51,287 nucleotides of DNA from JAFDZW01 sp038229915 (lineage in GTDB: Bacteria; Bacteroidota; Ignavibacteria; Palsa-1295): contig JBBRNY010000006.1 in NCBI GenBank assembly GCA_038229915.1, positions 1 to 51,287 on the forward strand, written 5' to 3'. How positions within the stretch are numbered: the stretch's first letter is position 1; each line of letters begins with the position of its first letter. The notes under the pieces were generated by a model that saw only the letters and a program-made list of their open reading frames with translations, did no database searches and was not told the origin of the DNA. The position numbers were made by a program, and so were the translations under genes. Positions 17,050 to 26,084 of the stretch are shown piece after piece.

Positions 17050-18216
17050 TTAGACGGCGTATTCTTTTACGACATTTCTTGCGATCACCATTCGTTGGAT
17101 CTCGCTTGTGCCTTCGCCGATGGTCAGGAGCTTGGAGTCGCGCCAGAATTTCTCGACAGGGAATTCCTTGATATATCCGTATCCGCCGTGTATCTGAATC
17201 GCTTCTTCACAGATGTTCACACAAGCCTCGCTCGCAAACATTTTTGCCATCGAAGCAGGAATGCCATACGGTTCGCCGCTATCACGAAGTGCGGCAGCTT
17301 TGTAGGTAAGTAAACGTGAAGCATCGAGCTTCATTGACATTTGTGCAAACTTAAACTGTGTGGCTTGCATATCCGAAAGAGCTTTGCCAAATTGTTTGCG
17401 CTCTTGTGCATATTTGATCGCGGCTTCAAATGCCCCCTGAGCACAGCCCACACTCAGTGCCGCGATAGCAATGCGCCCACCATCAAGCACTTTTAATGCC
17501 TGCACAAATCCTTCGCCTTCAGTGCCAAGAAGATTTGCGACCGGTACCTTCACGTTATCAAGCAACAGACTTGAGGTGTCGCTTGCGCGCATCCCAAGTT
17601 TATTCTCTTTTTTTGATGCGCTAAATCCGGGCATTGATTTATCAACGACAAATGCGCTAATGCCATGCGAGCCTTTTGCACGTTCGGTAATGGCCATGAT
17701 GACCGCTGTTTTGCCGTAGGTGCCGTGGGTAATAAAATTCTTTGCACCATTGAGGATGTAGTGGTCGCCGTCGCGAACGGCAGAAGTTTGCATACCGCCG
17801 GCATCCGAACCCGAACTTGGTTCGGTCAGTCCCCACGCACCCAGCACCTCGCCACTGGCAAGTGCGGGGATATATTTTCTCTTTGTTTCTTCTGAGCCAA
17901 ATGCAAAAATATGACCGGTGCATAAACCGTTATGTGCGGCGATCGACAGCGCAACCGATGGGCAGACTCGTGCGAGTTCTTCGATGATGATCGCATTTTC
18001 GATAGCACCAAGACCAGCACCACCATACTCGGTGGGGATCATAATACCGAGAAACCCAAGCTGTGCCATTTTCGAAAACACTTCGAGCGGAAACGTTTGC
18101 GATTCGTCCCATTCCATCACATGAGGTTTGATCTCGCCTTCGGCAAATTCACGCGCGAGCTGACGAATGGCGTTCTGGTCGTCGGTTAACTTAAAATCAA
18201 GCGAAGTGTCTGTCAT
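17050..18216 (-). CDS. Acyl-CoA dehydrogenase
   Basis: This 388-residue flavoprotein has the complete family layout: an N-terminal helical domain, a middle beta domain with GAWGLTEPSSGSDAGGM, and a C-terminal helical domain with QIHGGYGYIKEFPVEKFWRD. The catalytic base is E368 in IGEGTSEIQRM, the position used by short- and medium-chain enzymes. It oxidises an acyl-CoA to the trans-2-enoyl-CoA and passes electrons to ETF. The chain length preferred cannot be read off. No other beta-oxidation gene lies nearby. The gene is alone on its strand, convergent with the S8 protease. Confidence 0.93.
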   Translation of the reverse strand: MTDTSLDFKLTDDQNAIRQLAREFAEGEIKPHVMEWDESQTFPLEVFSKMAQLGFLGIMIPTEYGGAGLGAIENAIIIEELARVCPSVALSIAAHNGLCTGHIFAFGSEETKRKYIPALASGEVLGAWGLTEPSSGSDAGGMQTSAVRDGDHYILNGAKNFITHGTYGKTAVIMAITERAKGSHGISAFVVDKSMPGFSASKKENKLGMRASDTSSLLLDNVKVPVANLLGTEGEGFVQALKVLDGGRIAIAALSVGCAQGAFEAAIKYAQERKQFGKALSDMQATQFKFAQMSMKLDASRLLTYKAAALRDSGEPYGIPASMAKMFASEACVNICEEAIQIHGGYGYIKEFPVEKFWRDSKLLTIGEGTSEIQRMVIARNVVKEYAV

Positions 18217-18310
18217 AGTTTCGGTCTGTCTTTAATGATACAAATATACCAGTTCGGAGCCGAGACCCCAACCGATTGACTGTTTCAGAGAATTTATGCG
18301 GAGTGTATGC

Positions 18311-20584
18311 CTACTTTTTCGGGTCGCTGTTTGGGGGCGTTACCTGAACCGGTGGTGGGGTCGCCGGAGGTATGGGTTTTTCATCCGGTTTTGGTAATTC
18401 GACAGGTGTTGTTGGAATTTGTTGTAGCCCTGATGAATCCTTTTTTGTGGAGTCAACGATCGCTACGGCACCATTCCAATTCGTATTGAAATATAAAATT
18501 TTTGGTTTTAACGCATCATACGAATACTTCATAAACCGACCCCAGATCGGTGCGGCGGCTCGTCCGCCTTGTCCGTCGGCACTGGTGAAGGTAACCCGCT
18601 TATCATCGAACCCGACCCATACACAGGCGGTATAGAGCGGTGTATATCCGCAGAACCATGCGTCGGCGTAGTTTTGGGTCGTGCCCGTTTTTCCGGCGGC
18701 AGGGTAATTAAAAAAACGGCGAATACTCGATGCTGTTCCGCCATCGACAACCGCTTGTAAACTTTTGGTCATCATCTGGGCGATCTTCGGCTCGAAGACA
18801 AGATCAAATTCGGGTTTTGCTTTGTAGATCACTTTTCCGTTGCGATCTTCGACTCGAACAATAGCATAAGGCGTTGCCCGAACACCATCATTGGCAAAAG
18901 TAGAATAGGCGCTGGCAAGTTCTATCGGCACTACTTCGGCTGTGCCGAGTGCGATCGATGGTACTGCCGGAATATTAGATTTTATACCCATCCGTTTGGC
19001 GAGCTTTACCACATCGGTAACCGAAGTCAGATCGAGAATGGCATGAACAGCGCAGAGATTGACCGACCACTGCAAAGCCGTGCGGATAGATTTCATCCCA
19101 CCGATCGCTTCGCCCATATTGCTGGGGCGCCACACTTTATCTCCATCCGGCATTTCGATCGCCTCATTTGAAACCATCGACTCGGGCGTATAGCCTTTCT
19201 CGAATGCGCTGGCATACACAAATGGTTTGAATGCCGAACCGGGTTGGCGCAGGATCTGGGTGGCATGATTAAGCCCATACCGATGCTCGCGATAGTTCGA
19301 ACTTCCGACCATTGCTAAGATCTGTCCCGTGCGTTGGTCGAGGCACACGAACCCTGCTTGCAATTGTAATTCTTCGCGCTTGACGCTATCGATAAATTTT
19401 GGGTCAGTACGCAGCTTTCGCTCGATCTTGAGTCTTTCTTTTCCGTCTTCAATGTTATGTACCATCGGTGTGCTTCGCGCGGCTTTGGCAACCAATGAGT
19501 CGAGAAGTTCTTGATGTTGTTTCCAATTCCAACGCTTGTTCACAATGTCGCGCTGATACTGGGCGATATGCTCATCGACGGCTTTATTAGCGGCGCGTTG
19601 CATCTGAGCATTGATCGAAGTAAAGACCACTAATCCATCACGATAAAAATCGTACGGCGCAAGCTCCGGCATTTTTTGTAGTTGCTGGCGCACCATTTCG
19701 ACAAAATGCGGAGCGATACCCTGATAGGCTCGTGCCGGCACGACCTTGATAGGGTCTTGCTTATATTTATTTGCTTTTGCCTGATCGAGATAGCCAGCAT
19801 CGACCATATTTTCGATCACGGTATTACGACGAGCTAATGCACGATCATAATTATCTTCAGGGTCGTAATTTTCTGGTCCTTTTAGAATGCCGATCATAAA
19901 TGCACATTGCGCCGGAGTCAGTTTCGAAACATCTTTCCCGAAATACACTTGGCTTGCGACCGCTATTCCGTATGCACCGCGACCCATATAACACACATTG
20001 AGATACATTTCCAAGATCTCATTCTTGGTATGGGTTCGCTCGATCTGCACAGAGCTCACGGCTTCGCGCATCTTACGGAGCACGCTTTTTTCTTGCGAAA
20101 GATAAAGATTTCTCGCAAGCTGTTGGGTGATCGTGCTCGCCCCTTGCTTTGGGCTAAGAGTAACGACATCGGTCCAGAGCGATTTTACGGTGCGCCAGAC
20201 GTTCATACCCCAATGATTATAAAAATCACGATCTTCGGTGGCTATCAACGCATCGATCAACGTCTTGGGGACTTCCCGAAGTTTGACGGTCGTGCGATTC
20301 TTAATATAAAATTGGTCGAGGGGTTCGCCATCGGAGCTGATAATACGTGTTGCAAGCTCGGGATGTGGGTTCTCGAGCTGGTCGAGCGTCGGGACGCCCT
20401 TGAGCACCTCAAAGATCAGCCACGGAAGACCGATGCCAAAAATAACGATAAGGACGAGTAGGCGTTTCCGTTTTTGCACGAACGCCGAAAAATTTTCCCA
20501 CGGCGTTTTGCCATAGTGAGAAGCCGAGGAGTGATGCTCCTGGTGAGGTTCAGTTTCTTGGTGTTGTTGTTCGTCCACTATCAC
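18311..20584 (-). CDS. Penicillin-binding protein 1A, bifunctional glycosyltransferase/transpeptidase
   Basis: This 757-residue class A PBP polymerises lipid II and cross-links peptidoglycan in the periplasm. It has a short cytoplasmic tail, one membrane segment (about 41-61), the GT51 motif ATEDRDFYNHWG with catalytic Glu117, and GASTITQQLARN. The transpeptidase domain has the nucleophile Ser450 in PGSAFKPF, then SVN, then AGKTGTTQNYADAW. The end is a Pro-rich tail. The start is GTG 20584; no ATG occurs before the membrane segment, and GTG 20578 is equally possible. It follows the lpxH-like gene after 12 bases, so the two are probably co-transcribed. Confidence 0.93.
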   Translation of the reverse strand: MIVDEQQHQETEPHQEHHSSASHYGKTPWENFSAFVQKRKRLLVLIVIFGIGLPWLIFEVLKGVPTLDQLENPHPELATRIISSDGEPLDQFYIKNRTTVKLREVPKTLIDALIATEDRDFYNHWGMNVWRTVKSLWTDVVTLSPKQGASTITQQLARNLYLSQEKSVLRKMREAVSSVQIERTHTKNEILEMYLNVCYMGRGAYGIAVASQVYFGKDVSKLTPAQCAFMIGILKGPENYDPEDNYDRALARRNTVIENMVDAGYLDQAKANKYKQDPIKVVPARAYQGIAPHFVEMVRQQLQKMPELAPYDFYRDGLVVFTSINAQMQRAANKAVDEHIAQYQRDIVNKRWNWKQHQELLDSLVAKAARSTPMVHNIEDGKERLKIERKLRTDPKFIDSVKREELQLQAGFVCLDQRTGQILAMVGSSNYREHRYGLNHATQILRQPGSAFKPFVYASAFEKGYTPESMVSNEAIEMPDGDKVWRPSNMGEAIGGMKSIRTALQWSVNLCAVHAILDLTSVTDVVKLAKRMGIKSNIPAVPSIALGTAEVVPIELASAYSTFANDGVRATPYAIVRVEDRNGKVIYKAKPEFDLVFEPKIAQMMTKSLQAVVDGGTASSIRRFFNYPAAGKTGTTQNYADAWFCGYTPLYTACVWVGFDDKRVTFTSADGQGGRAAAPIWGRFMKYSYDALKPKILYFNTNWNGAVAIVDSTKKDSSGLQQIPTTPVELPKPDEKPIPPATPPPVQVTPPNSDPKK

Positions 20585-20596
20585 AAATTTACAACG

Positions 20597-21355
20597 TTAT
20601 GAGAGCGCAGTTGTTTCAGAAGCATTTTCGAGACGAAATCCTGTTGCATCAAAAACTCCGTAACTGAAGTGCTTGAGCCAGTCGCCGAGATTGATATAGA
20701 AGCCATCGCCTATCGGGGTGATCTCCGGTTTATGCCGATGTCCCATCACGACATAATCAAACCCCTCTGTTATTTTTTTCTCGGCAAAGATACGAAGTCC
20801 ATCTTGCTTCTGCAACACATCGCGCTGATCGGTATATGCCCGCGAAGAGCCGCTCATTTTTTCAGCGATCGCTACGCCGATGTCAGGATGCAACCAGGAG
20901 TAGCACCACAACAAAAATTTATTTCTGAGAATTGAGCGTAAGATGATATAGCCAGTATCATTCAATGCTTTGCCATCACCGTGAGCGATATAGAATTTTT
21001 TCCCGAAGAGCACCGGCTCAAGATCACCGCTATGGACAGGGATGTTCAACTCACGCTGAAAATAATCTCGGTGTCCGAAATCGTGATTGCCCATTAAATA
21101 TTCTACTGGTATCAGCTCTTTGATCTTCGCAAGCGCGGCAAGGATGCGAACATGACGACGAGGGATCACTTGGCGATATTCGAACCATGAATCGAAGAGA
21201 TCACCAACGATATAGAGCGAGATCGCTTCGCCGCTCTGTGCCTCGGTCTCGATACGTTCGAGCACCCCGAGCAGCTTGCGCTCACGCGCTCGGTCGGCGT
21301 CGCGGTCGTTGCCGTAGCCCAAATGGCAGTCGCTGATAAAATAGTGCTTTGGCAT
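20597..21355 (-). CDS. lpxH: UDP-2,3-diacylglucosamine diphosphatase (LpxH-like)
   Basis: This 252-residue calcineurin-like metallophosphoesterase has the motif set D9-x-H11 (SDCHLGYG), GDLFDSW (D52), GNHD (89-92), HGDG and GHRHKP, which together bind two metal ions. LpxH removes UMP from UDP-2,3-diacylglucosamine in lipid A synthesis at the inner membrane; GDLFDSW and HGDG fit that subfamily. It could be a diverged LpxH2-type paralogue. ATG 21355 is chosen because it places the metal motif at residue 9 as in the family; an earlier frame to 21427 lacks similarity. It leads a two-gene operon with PBP1A. Confidence 0.85.
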   Translation of the reverse strand: MPKHYFISDCHLGYGNDRDADRARERKLLGVLERIETEAQSGEAISLYIVGDLFDSWFEYRQVIPRRHVRILAALAKIKELIPVEYLMGNHDFGHRDYFQRELNIPVHSGDLEPVLFGKKFYIAHGDGKALNDTGYIILRSILRNKFLLWCYSWLHPDIGVAIAEKMSGSSRAYTDQRDVLQKQDGLRIFAEKKITEGFDYVVMGHRHKPEITPIGDGFYINLGDWLKHFSYGVFDATGFRLENASETTALS

Positions 21356-21524
21356 TGTTATACTACGAAAATACAGCCGGATGAAACAACTTAACCCAAG
21401 TTGGTGTCTTTTGTAGAGAATGGGCAATAAAATTTCATATCATAATACGAGTTATTATTTCTGAGGTTGCGACTTTGTGGCTCAGTACTCGGATTGGTTT
21501 AGGTATCAACTAATACTTCAAGCC

Positions 21525-21552
21525 TGTCATCCTGAGCCCGGCGAAGGATCTT
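21525..21552. repeat. Isolated arm of the dispersed repeat
   Basis: TGTCATCCTGAGCCCGGCGA followed by AGGATCTT is the left arm of the elements at 8384 and 8708. It lies in the 349-bp gap between divergent genes (21356-21704). Apart from it I see no gene or clear hairpin there; the gap must hold promoters for both directions. Confidence 0.75.
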
Positions 21553-21704
21553 ATTACTGCCCACAGCACAATTGCGATCTTCTCTATGGCTGGCGTTCGA
21601 TTAAAAATTTGCTACAACTTCATACTTCTCCGTAACTTTCAGTCGCCGGTGTTGTTGTATTTATAGATATTGTGTATTACGGATTGTATTTCGACAAGAT
21701 CCAA

Positions 21705-23096
21705 ATGATGAAACGACTGTTGATTTTCGCGCTGATTGCATGTTGTTCTCCCCTGACAGCAATATTTTTTTCGTGCACACCGGTTTGTGATTATCCCGAA
21801 AGCCGTCAGGCGAAGCTCCGACTGATCAATGCAATGCCCGATCAGGATATGATCACCGTCTGGCTCAATGGACGAGTATTCAAAAAAGATTATACGTATG
21901 AAGTGCCGTGTGATTCTTGTTATTCAACCAGATTCTTCGATGGCAGTGGGCTTGGGACAGGGAAAACACATATCACGGTCACTTCAGATGCCGCCGGTCG
22001 AGATACCATTTTTGTTGACTCAGCAAATTTAACGTTAAACAGAGAGACGATCATCATCATCGGTCGTGCTCACACAAAACTTTCTGTAGAAAAAAATACA
22101 AAGAAGGCTTTGCTTCTTGATGATGAGCACTATCCAAGTGACAGTCATACCTGGATTCGTTTTATCCACGCTATCCCCGACCTTCCCTCGCTTGATATTA
22201 ATTGGGACTCAACGGCTACGCCTAATGCAACGTTTGCCTATGGCGAAAATGTCGTTCAGTATTTTAATTTAGATTCGACAAAGCGTTTATTGATGACCGA
22301 AGCAGGCAACCCTTCAAATGTCATTGCGCTGATTCCTTACAATTTTAATTCGAAAGATTTTAAACTGACGGCCGTTATTCGCGGAAGAACCAAACCGGTC
22401 GGGAAAGAATACACAGCTTCGACACTCTTGCTATCTGATGCGCCTGTCGGGAATGCAGTCCTGACCTTCAAAACCTTTGGCTTACGAATGATGAACGCCT
22501 CTCGTGCGGAGACTTTAAGTTTGTTAGTAAAGAGCCCTACTGACCAAGGCATCCGGAGCAACTACCCACAGCAACAGGCTTCGGTCATCGATATTCCGAG
22601 CGACTCGCTCTCGAAATATTTTGCGCTCAATCCATTACTCAATAGTAATTCAAAATATTATTACAGTAAGAATCACGACACTTCGCCGCTGGATATTCTC
22701 GACTCGGTAAGTCAAGCAGCATCGGTTGACCAACGATATACGTTTGTGACGATCGAGAAAATTCCGTTCGGGCAAAGTGGTTCGGCGCTCGACCATCTGG
22801 TGTTACTTGATACGCTCTCTTGCCCAAGCGACACAAATGTTACGCGTGTTCGGATGGTAATGGCAACGCCCGATCATCCGAGTATTACGGTCTCTTTCGG
22901 TACGAAGACCGTTACGATGACCAACAAACAAGTAGAATTTTTCGATATTCCCGTCGGTGTAAAACAATTACAATTGAGCGACGGAGCATCGAATCGGACG
23001 GTTTCAGTAACGGTAAATGGTGGCAGACCAATGTCAATTTATTTGCTTCCGAGACAGGCAAGTGAACAATTTCCGATAAAAGCCGTTATTGAATAG
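21705..23096 (+). CDS. DUF4397-domain lipoprotein
   Basis: This 463-residue protein starts MMKRLLIFALIACCSPLTAI, then FFSC, a hydrophobic signal with a likely lipidated Cys (the residues before Cys are an imperfect lipobox). Two or more DUF4397 modules follow, marked by KLRLINAMPDQDMITVWLNG, TWIRFIHAIPDLPSLDINWD and TRVRMVMATPDHPSITVSFG. DUF4397 proteins are beta-sandwich surface or periplasmic proteins without a known reaction. ATG 21705 or 21708 begins the signal peptide; the GTG at 21672 would prepend an unlikely polar stretch. It is a single gene. Confidence 0.85.
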   Translation: MMKRLLIFALIACCSPLTAIFFSCTPVCDYPESRQAKLRLINAMPDQDMITVWLNGRVFKKDYTYEVPCDSCYSTRFFDGSGLGTGKTHITVTSDAAGRDTIFVDSANLTLNRETIIIIGRAHTKLSVEKNTKKALLLDDEHYPSDSHTWIRFIHAIPDLPSLDINWDSTATPNATFAYGENVVQYFNLDSTKRLLMTEAGNPSNVIALIPYNFNSKDFKLTAVIRGRTKPVGKEYTASTLLLSDAPVGNAVLTFKTFGLRMMNASRAETLSLLVKSPTDQGIRSNYPQQQASVIDIPSDSLSKYFALNPLLNSNSKYYYSKNHDTSPLDILDSVSQAASVDQRYTFVTIEKIPFGQSGSALDHLVLLDTLSCPSDTNVTRVRMVMATPDHPSITVSFGTKTVTMTNKQVEFFDIPVGVKQLQLSDGASNRTVSVTVNGGRPMSIYLLPRQASEQFPIKAVIE

Positions 23097-23204
23097 GAGA
23101 AGCCGCAAAAACCCATTCTTTGGGTGAGGCTCTCAAAAATTGAGTATTTTCGTTGTCCGGCGTTTTGATTCATAATCGCCACGCCACAGAGTTGTGTAGG
23201 AAAA

Positions 23205-23228
23205 CCGTATAGCGTCATTACCATACGG
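23205..23228. promoter_or_regulatory. Short inverted repeat upstream of the OmpA-like gene
   Basis: CCGTAT (23205-23210) and ATACGG (23223-23228) form a 6-bp dyad with 12-base spacing, about 60 bases before the ATG at 23289. It could be an operator, but its length is within chance. Confidence 0.2.
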
Positions 23229-23288
23229 CAAATACTATATACTGTTTTCATCATACATCATTTTTAAATAAATCGAGTACAGATACAT

Positions 23289-25892
23289 ATGAACTTCTCA
23301 AGCTCACGACGCCCCCTTGTGATCGGACTTGCCACTGTTCTGGCTGTGATCGCGATGGCTACATTGTTTGAACCAAGTGTAGCGTTCCGCTCAGTCAAAG
23401 CGAAATTGAAGCAATGGACGGCTGCACCTACTTCTTCACCTACGGCAACCTATAAGGCATTCAGCAAACCAATGCCTGTTCCAATACCGCAACCTGATAC
23501 TTCAACCAACCAATTTAGAAAGTTGATCGTCAAGAATCTTGGCCCGATCATCAATTCGGGAAGCGAAGATTTCGGTCCGACGATCACGGCTGACGGCAGA
23601 ACGATGTATTTTGTTTCCAGACGCCCCGGTAAGGGCTATGATGATTTTTGGGCAACCACTAACCCCAGTGGTGATGACTCGACTTGGGTTACGCCAACCA
23701 ACCTCGCAGATATTAATAGCGAGTTTGGTGATGGTGCCGCGTCGATCGCTGCTGATGGACAGACGATCTATTTCGCGACCAACCGTGGAACGACCGAAAA
23801 AAATGATATGAATATTTGGGTCGCGACGCTCGAAGGTCGTGAATGGAAAAATATGCACGAGGTCGGTGCTCCGATCAACACCACAAAGTGGGAATCGCAG
23901 CCGGCTATCAGCCCTGATGGCAAAAGAATGTTCTTTGCATCGAATCGCGATGGCAAGATCGGCACCGAAAATGGTGCGAACGTCGATATTTTTATTTCGC
24001 ATCTCTTGCCTGATGGTCGTTGGAGCCAGCCAGTCAATCTCGGACCAAAGATCAACACCAGTGGTTATGACGGCTCGCCGTTCTTAGCTGCCGACGGACA
24101 AACGTTGTATTTCTGTTCTGACGGACATGGCGGAGTTGGTAAAAAAGATATTTTCTTCTCAGAATTTATCGGACCAACTGATCAGGACTGGAGCACACCG
24201 ATCGCGCTTCCTGAGCCGATCAACAGCTCGTCAGATGATATGTTCTTGACCGTCCCTGCCTCGGGATCAGTATTGTTCTTTGCTTCTAATCGTGGTGGTG
24301 GTTCGGGCGGACTTGATATTTATATGGCAATGAACCCGCCACAGCCAAAGCCAACACTCGTATTGCGTGGTATTTGCTTTGACGTCAATACCAACGACAA
24401 ACTTGCTGCTCACGTCATCATCAAAGATGAGCAGACCGGCGACGTCGTCTATGACAAAGTGGCTAATAGCGAAAGTGGTGAATATCTTTGTGTGCTTACC
24501 CCAAACAAAACTGGTTATCTTGGCGGATCATATCTCGTCAGCGCTACCGAAGCTAATCACTTCCCATATCCTGAAACACGTGTCTCTATCCCATTGCGCA
24601 ACGACAGCTCGCGTATCATCACGCACGACATCCCGATGAACAACGAAGAGCCACCTGTTGTAAAGTGGATCACAGAGAAGCCTGCATTGATGACAGAGCT
24701 TCCTGGCAAATTTCCTGACTTTAAGGGCGTGATCATCCGTGAAAAACTCACCATCGAGTTGTTTGCTCTCTTGCCGATGGTATTCTTTGATGAAGGCAAT
24801 GGCTCTATCCCGCCGCGTTATGTTCTCTATTCAAGCCCTGCCGAAACTCAAGGCTTTACCGAAGATACGATCACCGCGACCTACAACGGATATTATAATT
24901 ATCTGAACTGTCTCGGTTTCCGTTTGCGCAATCATCCTGATGCGAAGATCGGGCTTGTTGGTTGTAACTCACAACAGTCTGCACAAGAAAAATCTACCGA
25001 TCTTTCTCGCACTCGTGCCGAGAACGTGAAGAAATATCTCACTGAAATATGGGGCATTGACGGGGGACGTATTTCGCTCGAAGCCCGCAATTTGCCGGCT
25101 AACTCGACACTTTCAACAACACCAGAAGGTATTGAAGAAAATCGTCGCGTCGAAGTACTTTCAGAAGATTGGGAAATTATCAAACCGATCCGTCGCGAAA
25201 CTCTCGTGAAATATCCTGATTATCGCACAGCAAAATTCTCGCTCAAGAATGGTATTCGTGATGAGCGTGTCAAGAGCCGCGAGTTGGTCATCACTCATGC
25301 TGGTACCGAGTGGGCAAAAATTTCTGATCTTGGTGCTGTCTCGACAACCGAGTCGGGCGAATGGAATTGGCGTTCGGATGTTGGGCGCAAACTTCCTGAA
25401 GATGAGACCGATCTCGGAGTTCAGCTCAATGTGACTGACGTCGCTGGCAAAGTCCATCAATCAGCTGTCGATATGACCGGAGTTCGTCAGTTCTCACAAA
25501 AAGATGTGACCGCAGAGCATCTTTCTGACAAAACTCGTGAGACTTACAACCTTATCCTTTTCAAGTACAACAGCTCGGAAATGGGTAAATGGAATCAGAA
25601 GATCTTGCAAGAGTTTGTGTTCCCACGTATCAAAAGTGGTTCGGATGTGAACGTCAACGGCTATACAGACATCCTCGGTACACCTGACTATAACTTGAAA
25701 CTTTCGAGCAATCGCGCAAGTGCTACCTTGAGAGATATTCAAGCGAAAGTCAAAGGGAATGTTCATACTCTTAAGTCAACAGGGTATGGCAAGTCTTCAC
25801 CTTCGGGTCAACCACTCTATCCGAATGAAACACCGGAAGGTCGTTATTACAACCGTACGGTGCAGGTCGTGATCGAGTCACCGATCGAATAA
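23289..25892 (+). CDS. PD40 beta-propeller protein with two OmpA-like domains
   Basis: This 867-residue protein has an N-terminal hydrophobic segment (about 10-27) for export. Residues about 85-340 hold PD40/WD40-like blades such as ISPDGKRMFFASNRDG and LAADGQTLYFCSDGHGG. A short carboxypeptidase-regulatory-like beta domain follows (about 355-440). Then come two OmpA-like peptidoglycan-binding domains, about 496-624 (LSRTRAENVKKYL, ENRRVEVL) and about 754-867 (GYTDILGTPDYNLKLSSNRA, NRTVQVVIE). PD40-OmpA proteins of Bacteroidota include the PorE family, which ties T9SS parts to peptidoglycan, but a second OmpA-like domain is unusual. A similar anchoring role is inference. It precedes the adhesin and beta-barrel genes. 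Confidence 0.88.
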   Translation: MNFSSSRRPLVIGLATVLAVIAMATLFEPSVAFRSVKAKLKQWTAAPTSSPTATYKAFSKPMPVPIPQPDTSTNQFRKLIVKNLGPIINSGSEDFGPTITADGRTMYFVSRRPGKGYDDFWATTNPSGDDSTWVTPTNLADINSEFGDGAASIAADGQTIYFATNRGTTEKNDMNIWVATLEGREWKNMHEVGAPINTTKWESQPAISPDGKRMFFASNRDGKIGTENGANVDIFISHLLPDGRWSQPVNLGPKINTSGYDGSPFLAADGQTLYFCSDGHGGVGKKDIFFSEFIGPTDQDWSTPIALPEPINSSSDDMFLTVPASGSVLFFASNRGGGSGGLDIYMAMNPPQPKPTLVLRGICFDVNTNDKLAAHVIIKDEQTGDVVYDKVANSESGEYLCVLTPNKTGYLGGSYLVSATEANHFPYPETRVSIPLRNDSSRIITHDIPMNNEEPPVVKWITEKPALMTELPGKFPDFKGVIIREKLTIELFALLPMVFFDEGNGSIPPRYVLYSSPAETQGFTEDTITATYNGYYNYLNCLGFRLRNHPDAKIGLVGCNSQQSAQEKSTDLSRTRAENVKKYLTEIWGIDGGRISLEARNLPANSTLSTTPEGIEENRRVEVLSEDWEIIKPIRRETLVKYPDYRTAKFSLKNGIRDERVKSRELVITHAGTEWAKISDLGAVSTTESGEWNWRSDVGRKLPEDETDLGVQLNVTDVAGKVHQSAVDMTGVRQFSQKDVTAEHLSDKTRETYNLILFKYNSSEMGKWNQKILQEFVFPRIKSGSDVNVNGYTDILGTPDYNLKLSSNRASATLRDIQAKVKGNVHTLKSTGYGKSSPSGQPLYPNETPEGRYYNRTVQVVIESPIE

Positions 25893-25909
25893 AATATAAT
25901 GTTCTTTAT

Positions 25910-25941
25910 CCAAACCCCGATCATCATCGTTCGGGGTTTGG
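25910..25941 (+). terminator. Hairpin after the PD40-OmpA gene
   Basis: CCAAACCCCGA pairs perfectly with TCGGGGTTTGG around a ten-base loop, 18 bases after the stop codon. No T-run follows, so it may be a weak terminator or an mRNA-stabilising hairpin. Confidence 0.6.
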
Positions 25942-26084
25942 GTATGTATCCCTCTCGGACGGAACGTTCGTTCAAACGGTTGGTTTAAAATTGTGTGTGT
26001 GTCTGCCCTCATAGAGTAACTTCAGGGCGCGAGTTGTGTTTTAATGATGTGGCTACATCATTTACTGAAAGGAACAGCAGCGAT

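Noticed and set aside
19907..20461. 184-codon plus-strand ORF opposite the PBP1A gene
   Set aside because: It is antisense to the conserved glycosyltransferase domain, with no protein-like pattern; a codon-bias shadow.
23502..24002. 166-codon minus-strand ORF opposite the PD40 protein
   Set aside because: Antisense to clear PD40 blades; composition reflects the complementary strand.
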